Notes under the pieces: model-generated
Database searches by the model: none
What the model saw: the letters and a program-made list of their open reading frames with translations, nothing else
What the model was told of the DNA's origin: nothing
NCBI GenBank assembly: GCA_964568425.1
Contig: CAZMPO010000007.1
Location: forward strand, 34,091 to 98,090
Origin: CAKSQF01 sp964568425
GTDB lineage: Bacteria > Bacillota > Clostridia > Oscillospirales > CAG-272
DNA length: 64,000 bases
Direction of reading: 5' to 3'
Program-made: the position numbers and the translations under genes
Part shown: positions 40,640 through 50,707 of the stretch, piece by piece
How positions within the stretch are numbered: the stretch's first letter is position 1
How the letters are laid out: each line of letters opens with the position of its first letter

Positions 40640-40733
40640 TCGTAACCGCACCAACACCTCGGGAGGGGCGCGCCCGAGTCACCAAATCGCACCAAACAAA
40701 TCTACCATACAATAATTCAGGAGGAAACTTGCA

Positions 40734-43700
40734 ATGAAAAAGTTCAATTCTTTTCTCGCGGTACTGCTCATCATCGCGTTCGTTCTGCCCTGCTTCCCGA
40801 TAATGGTATCGGCGGCTGAGTTGTCTTATGAAAAGACAGGAACAGTATACACAATAAACGGGACCCCTTATTACCAGTCTCGAACCAAAGCCGAGTACAA
40901 TGGTGTTGTAGCGGGCACACTCTTTTGGGTCGATGCCAGCAATGCCATAATTGTTGACAGAGATACAATCGCAAAATTGTCTCTTGTGAAAATGTATAAC
41001 GATGCCATTAAATTGGATCCATCATTCATAAGCACATATAATGCGGCAATGCATGATGAGGCAGCTTCGTTGTACTTTAAGATGATAACGAATTCAGACT
41101 GGTTTGACAGATTCGGGACTTGGGTCGGAAATCTTATAGGCAACGCTCCTAAAGGACCACTTGGAGCCCTTACTGATTTCTCTATTTCCTTGGCTACAGA
41201 TGCGATCTCGGTAGATACTATTGCGGAAGTAACATATACGGAATTACTGAGATATTACTCGAATAATACCAGTGCCTATGCAGAGTTGGTCCGCAAAGCA
41301 TTGTCGTCCGGCACCTATACCGAGTACAACACGATAAACGCGGCAGTTTGGTATAAAATTCATTCGGATGCTTCTTGGGAAACATTCATGTCCCTTGCCG
41401 GAGATGACATTTTGGAAATCCAAAACCAAAACGATTTTGAAAAGTTCTGCCAAAACGTTCTGAAAGGAATTATAGACAGCGTTGTTCCGCCAATATCCGA
41501 CAATGAATTGGCGAATTATATCTTAGACGGTGCTATCTCGTTAATGGAGTTTGGCGAAAAAACAGGGTCAAGCAAGACATTCCAAAACAGCGTTGACGAA
41601 AAGCTGGCAAGCACCGAATATAATGTGGACTATGATTTGGTTGATAAACATGTAGAAACCGCGAAAAAGCTTACGAAACAGAATTCTAGTACACCCTCCG
41701 CAAGTTATTCTACCGGCACATACAAGCCCAGCGATACTAGCGGACTTAACATACGCAGTGGTGCATCGACATCCTACTCTGTAGTCGGTGCTATCACATA
41801 TAGCACAAACTTTGTTGTAACCGCAGTAAACGGCAATTGGGGAAAAACCACCTGCAACGGCATCTCTGGTTGGGTTTGCCTCGATTACGCAACATATTTA
41901 AGTTCAGGCGGCAGTACTGTAAAAGATGTTACCGGATTCGTAGCTTATGTAAAAGGCAGGGTTGGCGAGAGTTTCACAAGCAATGCCTGCCAAGCATTTG
42001 TATGGCAAACAGTTTACAGATTTTTCAACAAAGACGGAAACGCTTGTTGTGCTACAAAAGCTTGGCAACAGTGGGGAAAATCAAGTTCAAAAAGTAATAT
42101 TCCGCTTGGTGCGGCAGTATACTTCGGCGGTGCAGGGGTAACCGATTCTGTATGCGGTCAAGATGCAGGACATTCGTCTATCTACGTTGGTAACAATATG
42201 ATCGTTCATGCATGGAGCGGAAAAATTGTAAGTACGACTATAGACTATGTAATTAACTGCGGCTACACATACAGAGGATGGGGCTGGCAAGCCAATTACG
42301 CAATTCCTCAAGCTTCCTCCTACGCGGTCGATGTAAACGGCTATGTTGACAGCGAATACAAGTCATCGCTCAACGGATATGTTACATTCGATGTGTACAT
42401 AAACGGAGCACTGGCTAAGAGCGGTGTGGGAGATTTTAACACCTCGTACCCTGACGGTACGAGATACGAGGTCAAGAATATCGTTCCCGCAGCGGGTTAC
42501 AAGATCGCGTCCACCGACGGTCTTTCGGGAACGGTAAACGGAAAGATCGCCTATGCGACGATCAGGCTTGCGACCGACAAGAAGGAGTCAAAGATACCCG
42601 ATGGTTGGGTAGCCGAGATCCCGTCGGGAGCTGCTTCTGAAAACTACAAGTCCAAGACATTCTATCGTTACAGAGACAAGACCGAGACACCGGTATATGG
42701 TGACTGGAGTGCAAACAAGACGTCATCCAGCCCTGTCACTGCAAGCGAGACACTGAGGCTCATCTCAACGACAACATATTACAACTACTACCATTACTGC
42801 TGTCAGTCATACGAGGGCTGTCTCAATGTTGACTCGATAAAATACGGCACGGGCAGTGTTTACCACACGCTGAGGACCACGACCGCACTGACAAAAGCAA
42901 ACGTCGCAGACAAAGGCGGCAAAACCCTCTACGGTGGCGAAAGCAAGTGGGCATGCGCGAAAAACTTCTATGTTTGGGCGCAAGCAAGCCCGTTCAACAC
43001 TTACGAGTACACTTATCAAACTCGTACCAAGTCGATAAACATCACCTACACAAACTGGTCTGACTGGTCAGAGACATATCCGTCTACTGCATCGAACAGA
43101 GAGATCGAAAGCAAGACCTTCTACAAGTATGAGCCTGCCACTTACAAGATATCCTATTCGGCAAACGGCGGCACGGGTGCTCCCGCGACTCAGACCAAGA
43201 CCTACGGCATAACACTCACACTCAGCACAGCCGTTCCCACAAGAAACGGTTACACCTTCAAGGGTTGGTCTACATCGGCAAACGGCTCTGTCGCATATCA
43301 ATCCGGCGCAAGCTACACCGCAAACGCGGCAGTTACTCTGTATGCTGTTTGGGAGAAGAATCCCGCAATCGTCGGCGGCATTATCACAGTAGGCAATGCG
43401 GTCGGTGCTCCCGGAGAAACAGTGACTGTAACAGTCACGATCAGCGACAATCCGGGGCTGACCATGATGGTTTTATCACCCGACTACAACAGCAACTACC
43501 TTGAGCTTTTGAACGTCGAAAATGGTGATGTTTTCGAAGGCATAACTGTCGGACAAAGAATTTTACTTGATGCCGGTAATATCGATACAACTCTGAATGG
43601 CACTCTCATAAAACTTAAGTTCAAGATCAAAGACAATGTGCCGAGCGGTTCTTATGCAGTTTCTCTCATTGCGAATGAGGCTATAGATCTTAATTATGGA

Positions 43701-44104
43701 GATCACACGCTCGCATCAAACGCAGGTACACTGACTGTCGCGAGAAAGTATGTAGTATCCTTCAACTCAAACGGTGGAACCGGTGCTCCGGCAAGCCAGA
43801 CCAAGACCGAGAATGTCGCCCTGACGCTCAGCTCGACTAAGCCCACAAGAAGCGGTTACACCTTCAAGGGTTGGGCTACATCGGCAAACGGCTCGGTCGC
43901 ATATCAACCCGGCGCAAGCTACACCGCAAACTCTGCGGTTACCCTGTATGCTATTTGGGAGAAGATCCCCGCGAAATACAGTGTCAACTTTAATGCCAAC
44001 GGTGGAACCGGTGCTCCGGCGGCTCAGACCAAGACCGAGAATGTCGCCTTGACGCTCAGCTCGACTAAGCCCACAAGAAGCGGTTACACCTTCAAGGGTT
44101 GGGC
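40734..44104 (+). CDS. Giant secreted SH3/CHAP-like/InlB-repeat/cohesin-like protein, 5' part (broken by assembly gap)
   Basis: At least 1123 residues. Signal peptide (1-28, MKKFNSFLAVLLIIAFVLPC), an unrecognised helical domain (about 30-310), a bacterial SH3 domain (about 325-385, SGLNIRSGASTSYSVVG), and a CHAP/NlpC-like domain (about 395-525, with Cys in NACQAFVWQ and His in AGHSSIYVGNNMIVHAW). Two further beta regions follow, then InlB B-type repeats (ANGGTGAPA ... YTFKGW ... LYAVWEK) and a cohesin-like domain between repeats 1 and 2 (43366-43743). The frame is open into the N run. AGGAGGA precedes the ATG. Probable wall- or glycan-binding exoprotein. Confidence 0.85.
43744..44104 (+). repeat. 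Near-identical InlB B-repeat DNA units at the gap
   Basis: Repeats 2 and 3 share about 105 nearly identical bases (GGTGGAACCGGTGCTCCGGC through to GGTTACACCTTCAAGGGTTG). The gap begins at the same phase of the unit, so repeat collapse explains the assembly break. Confidence 0.85.
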
Positions 44105-44204
44105 NNNNNNNNNNNNNNNNNNNNNNNNNNNNNNNNNNNNNNNNNNNNNNNNNNNNNNNNNNNNNNNNNNNNNNNNNNNNNNNNNNNNNNNNNNNNNNNN
44201 NNNN
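44105..44204. other. Assembly gap (100 N)
   Basis: Exactly 100 N, a conventional placeholder. The flanks GGGTTGGGC and TACATCGGCAAACGG join without a missing base into the intact repeat seen at about 43877, so the true gap could be zero or a whole number of repeat units. The literal N count shifts the frame artificially. Confidence 0.98.
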
Positions 44205-44205
44205 T

Positions 44206-44919
44206 ACATCGGCAAACGGCTCGGTCGCATATCAACCCGGCGCAAGCTACACCGCAAACGCGGCGGTTACTCTGTATGCTATTTGGGAGAAGAATGCCAC
44301 AGTTAGTGGTGCGACGATCACCGTCGGCAGTGTTTCTGCAGCTCCCGGTTCGACGGTATCGATCGCAGTCAAGCTCGACAAGAACCCCGGAGTCGCGCTC
44401 ATCTCGCTGACAGCGAAATACGACACGAGTGCTCTCGAACTTATCGATACCAAAAACGGCAAGATCTTCAACGACTTCACAAGTCAGAGAAACATGCTCT
44501 TCTTATCGGAGACCGACATCAAGAATGACGGCGTGCTTGTCACACTAACATTCAGGGTCAAAGACAACACGAAGAGCGGCGATTACACCATAAACCTGAC
44601 CTGCAATGAGGCGTACAACAGCAACGGCGGAGACGTCAACTTTACCGTAAATGCGGGCGTGCTGACTGTTGCGGCATACAAGTACGGAGATGCCAACGGT
44701 GACGGCAAGATCGACGGCAAGGATGTCATTCTTCTCAAAAAGTACATGGCAAACTACGTTTACGAAACAAACACATCAACAGTGGACGTTGAGCTTGGCG
44801 CGGATGCCAACGGCGACGGCAAGATCGACGGCAAGGATGTCATTCTTCTCAAGAAGTACATGGCAAACTATGTTTACGAAACGAATTCCTCGACAGTCGT
44901 TCTCGGCCCCCAGAAGTAA
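44206..44919 (+). CDS. 3' part of the giant exoprotein: InlB repeat end, cohesin-like domain, dockerin
   Basis: Continues TSANGSVAYQPGASYTANAA, LYAIWEK, then a second cohesin-like domain (ATITVGSVSAAPGSTVSIAV ... LTFRVKDNTKSGDYTINL) and a C-terminal dockerin with two calcium repeats (YGDANGDGKIDGKDVILLKK and the near-identical DANGDGKIDGKDVILLKK). Ends TAA 44917-44919. With the gap removed it is in frame with 40734. Having both cohesin-like and dockerin modules implies assembly with other dockerin proteins such as that at 5919. Confidence 0.85.
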   Translation, partial: TSANGSVAYQPGASYTANAAVTLYAIWEKNATVSGATITVGSVSAAPGSTVSIAVKLDKNPGVALISLTAKYDTSALELIDTKNGKIFNDFTSQRNMLFLSETDIKNDGVLVTLTFRVKDNTKSGDYTINLTCNEAYNSNGGDVNFTVNAGVLTVAAYKYGDANGDGKIDGKDVILLKKYMANYVYETNTSTVDVELGADANGDGKIDGKDVILLKKYMANYVYETNSSTVVLGPQK

Positions 44920-44940
44920 GCCAATAATTCCATAGAAATA

Positions 44941-44979
44941 CCCCATATATTATGCTTTTTGCATAATATATGGGGCTTT
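44941..44979. terminator. Bidirectional terminator between the exoprotein gene and polC
   Basis: A 15-bp stem CCCCATATATTATGC / GCATAATATATGGGG (44941-44955, 44961-44975) with a 5-T loop, between convergent genes. Confidence 0.88.
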
Positions 44980-44980
44980 C

Positions 44981-47900
44981 TCATCCAAACAGTGATATTT
45001 GATCTCCGTCGTAGGCGTCTTCTATGTTATTTTGGGCGAAGGTATCGCCTGTATCGGAGAGGGTGGGGGTATCATCGGTTACAGATTCGTTCTTTTGCTG
45101 ATCGGCACCGAAGAGGGACATTTGGTTGGTTTCATCGAGTCCGCGCAGGACGCCGGCGTCGTCCAGTATCTGCATGACTGCCTTAGACAGTCCGACTCTA
45201 AGGCGCAGATCCTCGCGCGAAAGAAACTCTCCGTCCTCCCTGACCTGCACGATCTTTTCGGCGACCGTATCGCCGAGTCCCGGGAGCGAGTTGAAGGGCA
45301 CGCGTATTCGCTTTCCGATCTTATCCTCGGGCAAGAACTCGCGCGCGCCCGACTTATAGAGATCGACGGGGAGATACCCGATCCCGCGCGCCATGCTCTC
45401 ATCGACGATCTGCAGATATGTCATCGAATCGTCATCCTTCGGGGTGCTCGTTTTATTCTTCGCGCGGTCGACGATCGCCTGCATCTCGCCCTTGACTGCC
45501 GTCCTACCGCGTGTGACGAGCGACGAGTCAAATCCCGACGGTGCGACCGTGAAGAATGCGGCGTAAAACTCAAGCGGACGATGGACTTTGAACCATCCGA
45601 GTCTGATCGCGGACATATTATATGCGGCGGCGTGCGCCTTCGGGAACATGTACTTGATCTTCTTACACGAGCCGATATACCAATCGGGCACGTTGGCGTC
45701 GCGCATCTCCTGTTCCCACTCGGGGGTCAATCCCTTACCCTTACGCACGCTCTCCATGATCTTGAACGCGTGCGAGTTTTCAACGCCGTAGCGGATCAGT
45801 GTCAGCATGATCGAGTCACGCGTTCCGACGACCTCGGATATGGTACATATGCCGTCCTTTATAAGATCCTGTGCGTTGCCCGTCCAGACGTCCGTGCCGT
45901 GCGAGAGACCGGATATCTGCAAAAGGTCGGAAAATGTCTTTGGTTTTGCCTCTTCAAGCATCTTTTGCACAAATCTTGTGCCAAATTCGGGCAGTGCCCA
46001 TGTGCCGACATTGCAATCGATATCGCCCTCCTTGAGTCCGAGCGGACGGAGCGACAGGAAAAGCTCATAGACCTCGGGGTCGTTCATCGGAACATCCATG
46101 ACCGACAGTCCGGTGTATTTTTCAAGCCATTTATATTTGGTCGGCATATCGTGTCCGAGCTCGTCAAGCTTAAGTATGGTATCGTGCATATAGGCAAACG
46201 CGAAGTGCGTCGTGACTATATCCGAGTTCGGGTCGTCGGCGGGGTGCTGTACGGGGGTAAAATCGGTAACGTCATATTCCCTCGGGATAACGACGATTCC
46301 GCCCGGATGCTGACCGGTAGTGCGCTTGACACCGACGCAACCGTTCACGAGGCGATTGACCTCGCCCTTATTGACCGCGATGCCCTTTTCATCAAGATAC
46401 TTCATGACATATCCGAAGGCGGTCTTTGATGCAAGCGTGCCGAGCGTTCCCGCTCTGAACACGTTTTCGTGGCCGAACAGCTCCTCGGTATATTTATGCA
46501 CCCTGCCCTGCACCTCGCCCGAGAAGTTGAGGTCGATATCGGGCGATTTATCGCCGTAAAATCCAAGGAAGGTCTCGAACGGGATATCGTGTCCGTCGGG
46601 GATCATACGCTGTCCGCAATGCGGACAGTTTTTCTCGGGCAGATCAAAGCCTGATCCGACCGAGCCGTCGGTGATAAATTCACTAAAGCGGCATTTCGGA
46701 CAGCGATAATGGGGTGGCAGAGGGTTGACCTCGGATATTCCCGCCATGGTCGCGACAAATGACGATCCGACAGATCCGCGCGAGCCGACAAGATAGCCCT
46801 GCGACTCCGAATAGCCGACCAGCTTTTGGGCAATGAGATAGAGCACGGCAAATCCGTTTTTAATGATCGAGTCAAGCTCACGATCGAGCCTTGCGGTGAC
46901 AAGCTCCGGGACCTTGCCCTCATATCCGTACCAATCCATGGCGCGTGCGCGACACATATTTTGCAGATCGTCCTCCGCACCGTCGATCTTCGGCGTAAAC
47001 GCACCGTCGGGGATCGGCAGGATCTTTTCGCACCTGTCGGCGATGGCACGGGTGTTTGTTACTACGACCTCGTATGCCTTTTCTTTGCCGAGGTAGGAAA
47101 ATTCCTCAAGCATTTCCTCGGTCGTGCGCAGATAAAGTCCGACATCCGAATCACCGTCCGAGAATTTTTGTCCCTTTAAGAGGATCTTTCGATAGATCTC
47201 GTCCTCGGCGTTGAGAAAGTGGCTGTCGGTCGTCGCGCAGACGGGGATGTTCAGCTTTTCGCCAAGCTCCACGATACGACGGTTGAGTGCGCGCAGTCCA
47301 TCATCATCGGCGACAGCACCCGAGCGAACCAAAAATCTGTTGTTGCAGATCGGCTGTATCTCGAGATAATCGTAAAATTTCGCGATATTTCTGATCTCGG
47401 AGGCAGGCTTATTGTCGAGTATCGCGCGGAAAAGCTCGCCCGCCTCGCACGCCGACCCTATGATCAGCCCGTCGCGATATTCATTCAGAAGTGACCTCGG
47501 GATACGCGGCACGCGTCTGAAATAGTCAAGGTAGCTCTTTGAGATGAGCTTATAAAGATTTTTCAGCCCGACAAGATCTTTTGCAATGATGATCATGTGG
47601 TAGGGACGAAGCTTCAGCGGATCTGCCTTATCCGCCATGGCGGCGTTCATTTCGGCGACCGTCGCAACTCCCTCACCAAGCAGTTTTTCGGTCATCTTGA
47701 AAAAGATCAGCGAGAGCATCTCGGCATCATCGCAGGCGCGATGGTGATTGAAATCGCCGAGTCCGTAATGCTCGGCAAGGCTGTCGAGCTTGTGCTTTTT
47801 CAGCTCGGGAGAGAGATATCGCGAGAGCGCGACCGTGTCAAGATAGGGGTTTGAGAAGACGATCTTGTTATCCTCGCAGACCTTTCTGATGAACGATATA

Positions 47901-49576
47901 TCAAAGCCCGCATTGTGGGCAACAAGCAGTCTGCCGGATGCGAAATCAAGAAATTTCATCACCGCATCAAGCTGAGAGGGCGCACCCGCGACCATCTCGT
48001 CGGTAATACCGGTCAGCTCTGTTATGTTTTCGGGGATGTGGCACTCGGGATCGACAAATGTGTTGAATCTGTCAATTACCTTGCCGCCCTTGACAAGCAC
48101 CGCACCTATCTCGGTGATCTTGCAGGTGAGTGCGGACAGACCGGTGGTCTCGATATCGAAAACGCAGAACTCGCCGTCCGAAAAGCGCAGATCGCACTCG
48201 CCGTAAACGGCGCGCGCCCTGTCATCCACATAATACGCCTCCATGCCGTAAAGGATCTTGATGTCCTTTTTGGCAGTGCAATCCTTAAGTATCGGGAACG
48301 CCTGCACATTACCGTGATCGGTGACGGCAAGCGCGTCCCATCCCCAGCTCTCGGCGGTCTCGACCGCAAATTCGGGAAAGGTCAGCGCGTCCATCGTGGA
48401 CAGGTTGGTATGCATATGCAGTTCGACACGCTTCTCGGGGGCATTGTCTTTTCGAGGTATATGGGAAATTTTGGCAATCGATGTAACGGCGAGGATGGTA
48501 TCCTCCTCGAATTTATCAAATTTTACCGTTCCGAAGGCTGCGATCCAAAGGCTGTAGACGGTCACGACATCAGAGATGCCGCGTTTGATCGTGCGTCCCG
48601 ATTTTTTGATCAGCTTTTCGAGAGCGGTTCCCTCCTCAACCGGAAGCGAGAGCTTCATGTTGACCGACGCGTCGTTATCAGTGATGCCGACGGTCATAAG
48701 CAGTTTCTCGCCCGATCTTGAGACCTTCGACTCATACTGATTTACGCGACCGAGCAGGCAGACCTTTTTTGTGCCGCCGCTTATGGCGACACGTATCGGT
48801 GTCGGCTCGATCGGCATAGGCTCGCCGAGGATAAACTCGGGGGAGGATGCGTCAAAGGTCATATATCCGCATTTCCAGACAAAATCGTCGAGCTTTTCAA
48901 AGCGGCAATCCTCATAAAGGCTTGCGACCTTCTTAAAGGATGCGCGCGGATCTTCCTTTTCCTTTTCTGCCGCCTCAGCCGCCTCTCTTGCGGCACGCTC
49001 CGCCGCCGCCTCTCTTGCCGCCGCCTCTGCCTCGATCTGCAGTGCGTCAAGCTCACGGCGACGATTTTCGGCAAAGGCACGCTCACGCTCGTCTGCCCTG
49101 CCCGATTCTTTGACGACAACATTTATCTTGACACCGAACTCCGCCTCGATGATACGCGATATGATATCATCCGTGCCTGCTTTGCAGACAAGTCCGACGC
49201 CGCCCGACGAAAAATCAATGGCTATCTCGACCGTGTCACCCTTTTGGCGGAGCATATAACTGCCGAAAAAGCCGCTTGCGACATAGCCGATGCGGTGCGC
49301 CTCGATTATTGCCTCGTGAACATAATCGATCGTGAATGTGTCGGGCGGATAATGCGGAAGGATGCGTACCGACGACAGCTCATATGCGGCGGCGATATCT
49401 CCCTCGATCTTGTACAGCTCGTCCTTTTTGATCGGCGTGTCAAGATCGACCTCGGTCTCGATCATTCGACGCTCTCTGTCCGCCTTTATCGAATATCTCG
49501 AAACGCCCGCAAGTATCTTGCGGGCTGTTTCGTCGGGATCGTATTTTGCGAATTTTTCAAGAAAGGTCTTTTCCAT
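44981..49576 (-). CDS. polC: DNA polymerase III alpha subunit, PolC type
   Basis: 1531 residues, the replicative polymerase of low-GC Firmicutes. Order of domains: N-terminal region with an Ala/Glu-rich helical linker (about 160-200), OB fold (about 240-330), PHP domain (VELHMHTNLSTMDALTFPEF, near 385) split by the 3'-5' exonuclease (FCVFDIETTGLSALTCKITE, near 470), zinc-binding CPKC/CPHC, and the polymerase palm (SPDIDLNFSGEVQGRVHKYT). The C-terminus ends in a beta-clamp-like QISLFG motif. GAGG precedes the ATG. Last gene of the nptA-pyrH-frr-uppS-cdsA-dxr-rseP-ispG-polC series. Confidence 0.98.
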   Translation of the reverse strand: MEKTFLEKFAKYDPDETARKILAGVSRYSIKADRERRMIETEVDLDTPIKKDELYKIEGDIAAAYELSSVRILPHYPPDTFTIDYVHEAIIEAHRIGYVASGFFGSYMLRQKGDTVEIAIDFSSGGVGLVCKAGTDDIISRIIEAEFGVKINVVVKESGRADERERAFAENRRRELDALQIEAEAAAREAAAERAAREAAEAAEKEKEDPRASFKKVASLYEDCRFEKLDDFVWKCGYMTFDASSPEFILGEPMPIEPTPIRVAISGGTKKVCLLGRVNQYESKVSRSGEKLLMTVGITDNDASVNMKLSLPVEEGTALEKLIKKSGRTIKRGISDVVTVYSLWIAAFGTVKFDKFEEDTILAVTSIAKISHIPRKDNAPEKRVELHMHTNLSTMDALTFPEFAVETAESWGWDALAVTDHGNVQAFPILKDCTAKKDIKILYGMEAYYVDDRARAVYGECDLRFSDGEFCVFDIETTGLSALTCKITEIGAVLVKGGKVIDRFNTFVDPECHIPENITELTGITDEMVAGAPSQLDAVMKFLDFASGRLLVAHNAGFDISFIRKVCEDNKIVFSNPYLDTVALSRYLSPELKKHKLDSLAEHYGLGDFNHHRACDDAEMLSLIFFKMTEKLLGEGVATVAEMNAAMADKADPLKLRPYHMIIIAKDLVGLKNLYKLISKSYLDYFRRVPRIPRSLLNEYRDGLIIGSACEAGELFRAILDNKPASEIRNIAKFYDYLEIQPICNNRFLVRSGAVADDDGLRALNRRIVELGEKLNIPVCATTDSHFLNAEDEIYRKILLKGQKFSDGDSDVGLYLRTTEEMLEEFSYLGKEKAYEVVVTNTRAIADRCEKILPIPDGAFTPKIDGAEDDLQNMCRARAMDWYGYEGKVPELVTARLDRELDSIIKNGFAVLYLIAQKLVGYSESQGYLVGSRGSVGSSFVATMAGISEVNPLPPHYRCPKCRFSEFITDGSVGSGFDLPEKNCPHCGQRMIPDGHDIPFETFLGFYGDKSPDIDLNFSGEVQGRVHKYTEELFGHENVFRAGTLGTLASKTAFGYVMKYLDEKGIAVNKGEVNRLVNGCVGVKRTTGQHPGGIVVIPREYDVTDFTPVQHPADDPNSDIVTTHFAFAYMHDTILKLDELGHDMPTKYKWLEKYTGLSVMDVPMNDPEVYELFLSLRPLGLKEGDIDCNVGTWALPEFGTRFVQKMLEEAKPKTFSDLLQISGLSHGTDVWTGNAQDLIKDGICTISEVVGTRDSIMLTLIRYGVENSHAFKIMESVRKGKGLTPEWEQEMRDANVPDWYIGSCKKIKYMFPKAHAAAYNMSAIRLGWFKVHRPLEFYAAFFTVAPSGFDSSLVTRGRTAVKGEMQAIVDRAKNKTSTPKDDDSMTYLQIVDESMARGIGYLPVDLYKSGAREFLPEDKIGKRIRVPFNSLPGLGDTVAEKIVQVREDGEFLSREDLRLRVGLSKAVMQILDDAGVLRGLDETNQMSLFGADQQKNESVTDDTPTLSDTGDTFAQNNIEDAYDGDQISLFG

Positions 49577-49618
49577 TGTTCGTTTTTCCTCAAATTTTTA
49601 ATCCCGGGTCTCCCGAGG

Positions 49619-50701
49619 TCACATCCTGTTTATCTCATCGACAAGTCGATCGACCGCCATCTCCTGCGGCATCTTGCATATCGGTCTGCCCGATTTGAAA
49701 AGAAGCACCTCATCCACACCGCCCGCGATGCCTATATCGGCATCTGATGCCTCGCCGGGACCGTTGACCGCGCATCCCATTATGGCGACCTTTATGTGTT
49801 TTGACGGATGAAGCTCGGACATTCTTGCCTCAAATTGCTCGGCAAGTCCGATCAGATCGACCTTGGTCCTTCCACAGGTGGGGCAGGACACCACGCTGAC
49901 AAGCGAGCTACCATCAAGCCCCAAGGAGGCGAGTATCTCCCTTGCGCGCTTTATTTCAAGGGTGGGGTCGGCGGTCAGCGACACGCGCATGGTGTCTCCG
50001 ATGCCCGAAAGCAGTGACGAGCCGATGCCGATCGCCGATTTGACCGTGCCCATGCGATCGCCGCCCGCCTCGGTGACGCCGAGATGTATCGGGTAATCGC
50101 ACCTTTCGGAGACGATCTTGTTTGCCGCCGCCATGCGCCAGACATCCGACGACTTTATGGCGACGATAATATTTTCAAAATCAAAGCGTTCGAGAGAGGC
50201 GATATTGTTCATCGCCGACTCGGCAAGTGCCTCGGCTGTCGGTGCGCCGTATTTTGCCAAAACGCCCTTTTCGAGCGATCCCGAATTGATGCCGAGCCTT
50301 ATCGGAATGTTTTTTTCGCGACATTTATCGGCGACCGCTTTTATCTTGCTGTCATCTCCGATATTGCCCGGATTTATGCGGATCTTGTCCGCACCCGCGT
50401 CCGCCGCGGCAAGGGCAAGCTTATAGTCAAAATGAATGTCGGCAACGATCGGAATGCGAATGCCTGCCTCTTTAAGGCGTCCGATGGTCGCGGCAGAGGA
50501 AAGATCGGGGACTGTCATTCGAACGATATCGCATCCAACCTCCTCAAGTGCGCGCATTTGCCTGAAGGTCGCCTCAAGATCGTCCGATCGCGTGTTGGTC
50601 ATCGATTGAACGCTTATCGGAGCGTCGCCACCCACAAAAAGATCGCCGACGGCTATTTTTCTGCTTTTTCGTCTGATTTTATTAAATTCATTCATATCCA
50701 T
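49619..50701 (-). CDS. ispG: (E)-4-hydroxy-3-methylbut-2-enyl-diphosphate synthase
   Basis: 4Fe-4S enzyme of the MEP isoprenoid pathway. 360 residues. Cluster ligands lie in VVSCPTCGRTKVDL and IMGCAVNGPGEASDADIGIA. The TIM-barrel half has PISVQSMTNTRSDD and IRINPGNIG. Six bp after rseP. With dxr two genes upstream, it feeds the undecaprenyl chain made by uppS. Two in-frame ATGs two codons apart are possible starts. Confidence 0.97.
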   Translation of the reverse strand: MDMNEFNKIRRKSRKIAVGDLFVGGDAPISVQSMTNTRSDDLEATFRQMRALEEVGCDIVRMTVPDLSSAATIGRLKEAGIRIPIVADIHFDYKLALAAADAGADKIRINPGNIGDDSKIKAVADKCREKNIPIRLGINSGSLEKGVLAKYGAPTAEALAESAMNNIASLERFDFENIIVAIKSSDVWRMAAANKIVSERCDYPIHLGVTEAGGDRMGTVKSAIGIGSSLLSGIGDTMRVSLTADPTLEIKRAREILASLGLDGSSLVSVVSCPTCGRTKVDLIGLAEQFEARMSELHPSKHIKVAIMGCAVNGPGEASDADIGIAGGVDEVLLFKSGRPICKMPQEMAVDRLVDEINRM

Positions 50702-50707
50702 AAGAAA

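Noticed and set aside
44099..44410. Frames running through the N run
   Set aside because: Created by translating N as unknown residues with an artificial frame; the real frame after the gap is that of 44206-44919.
49244..49747. 167-residue plus-strand frame opposite polC and ispG
   Set aside because: Shadow frame over two clearly recognised genes.
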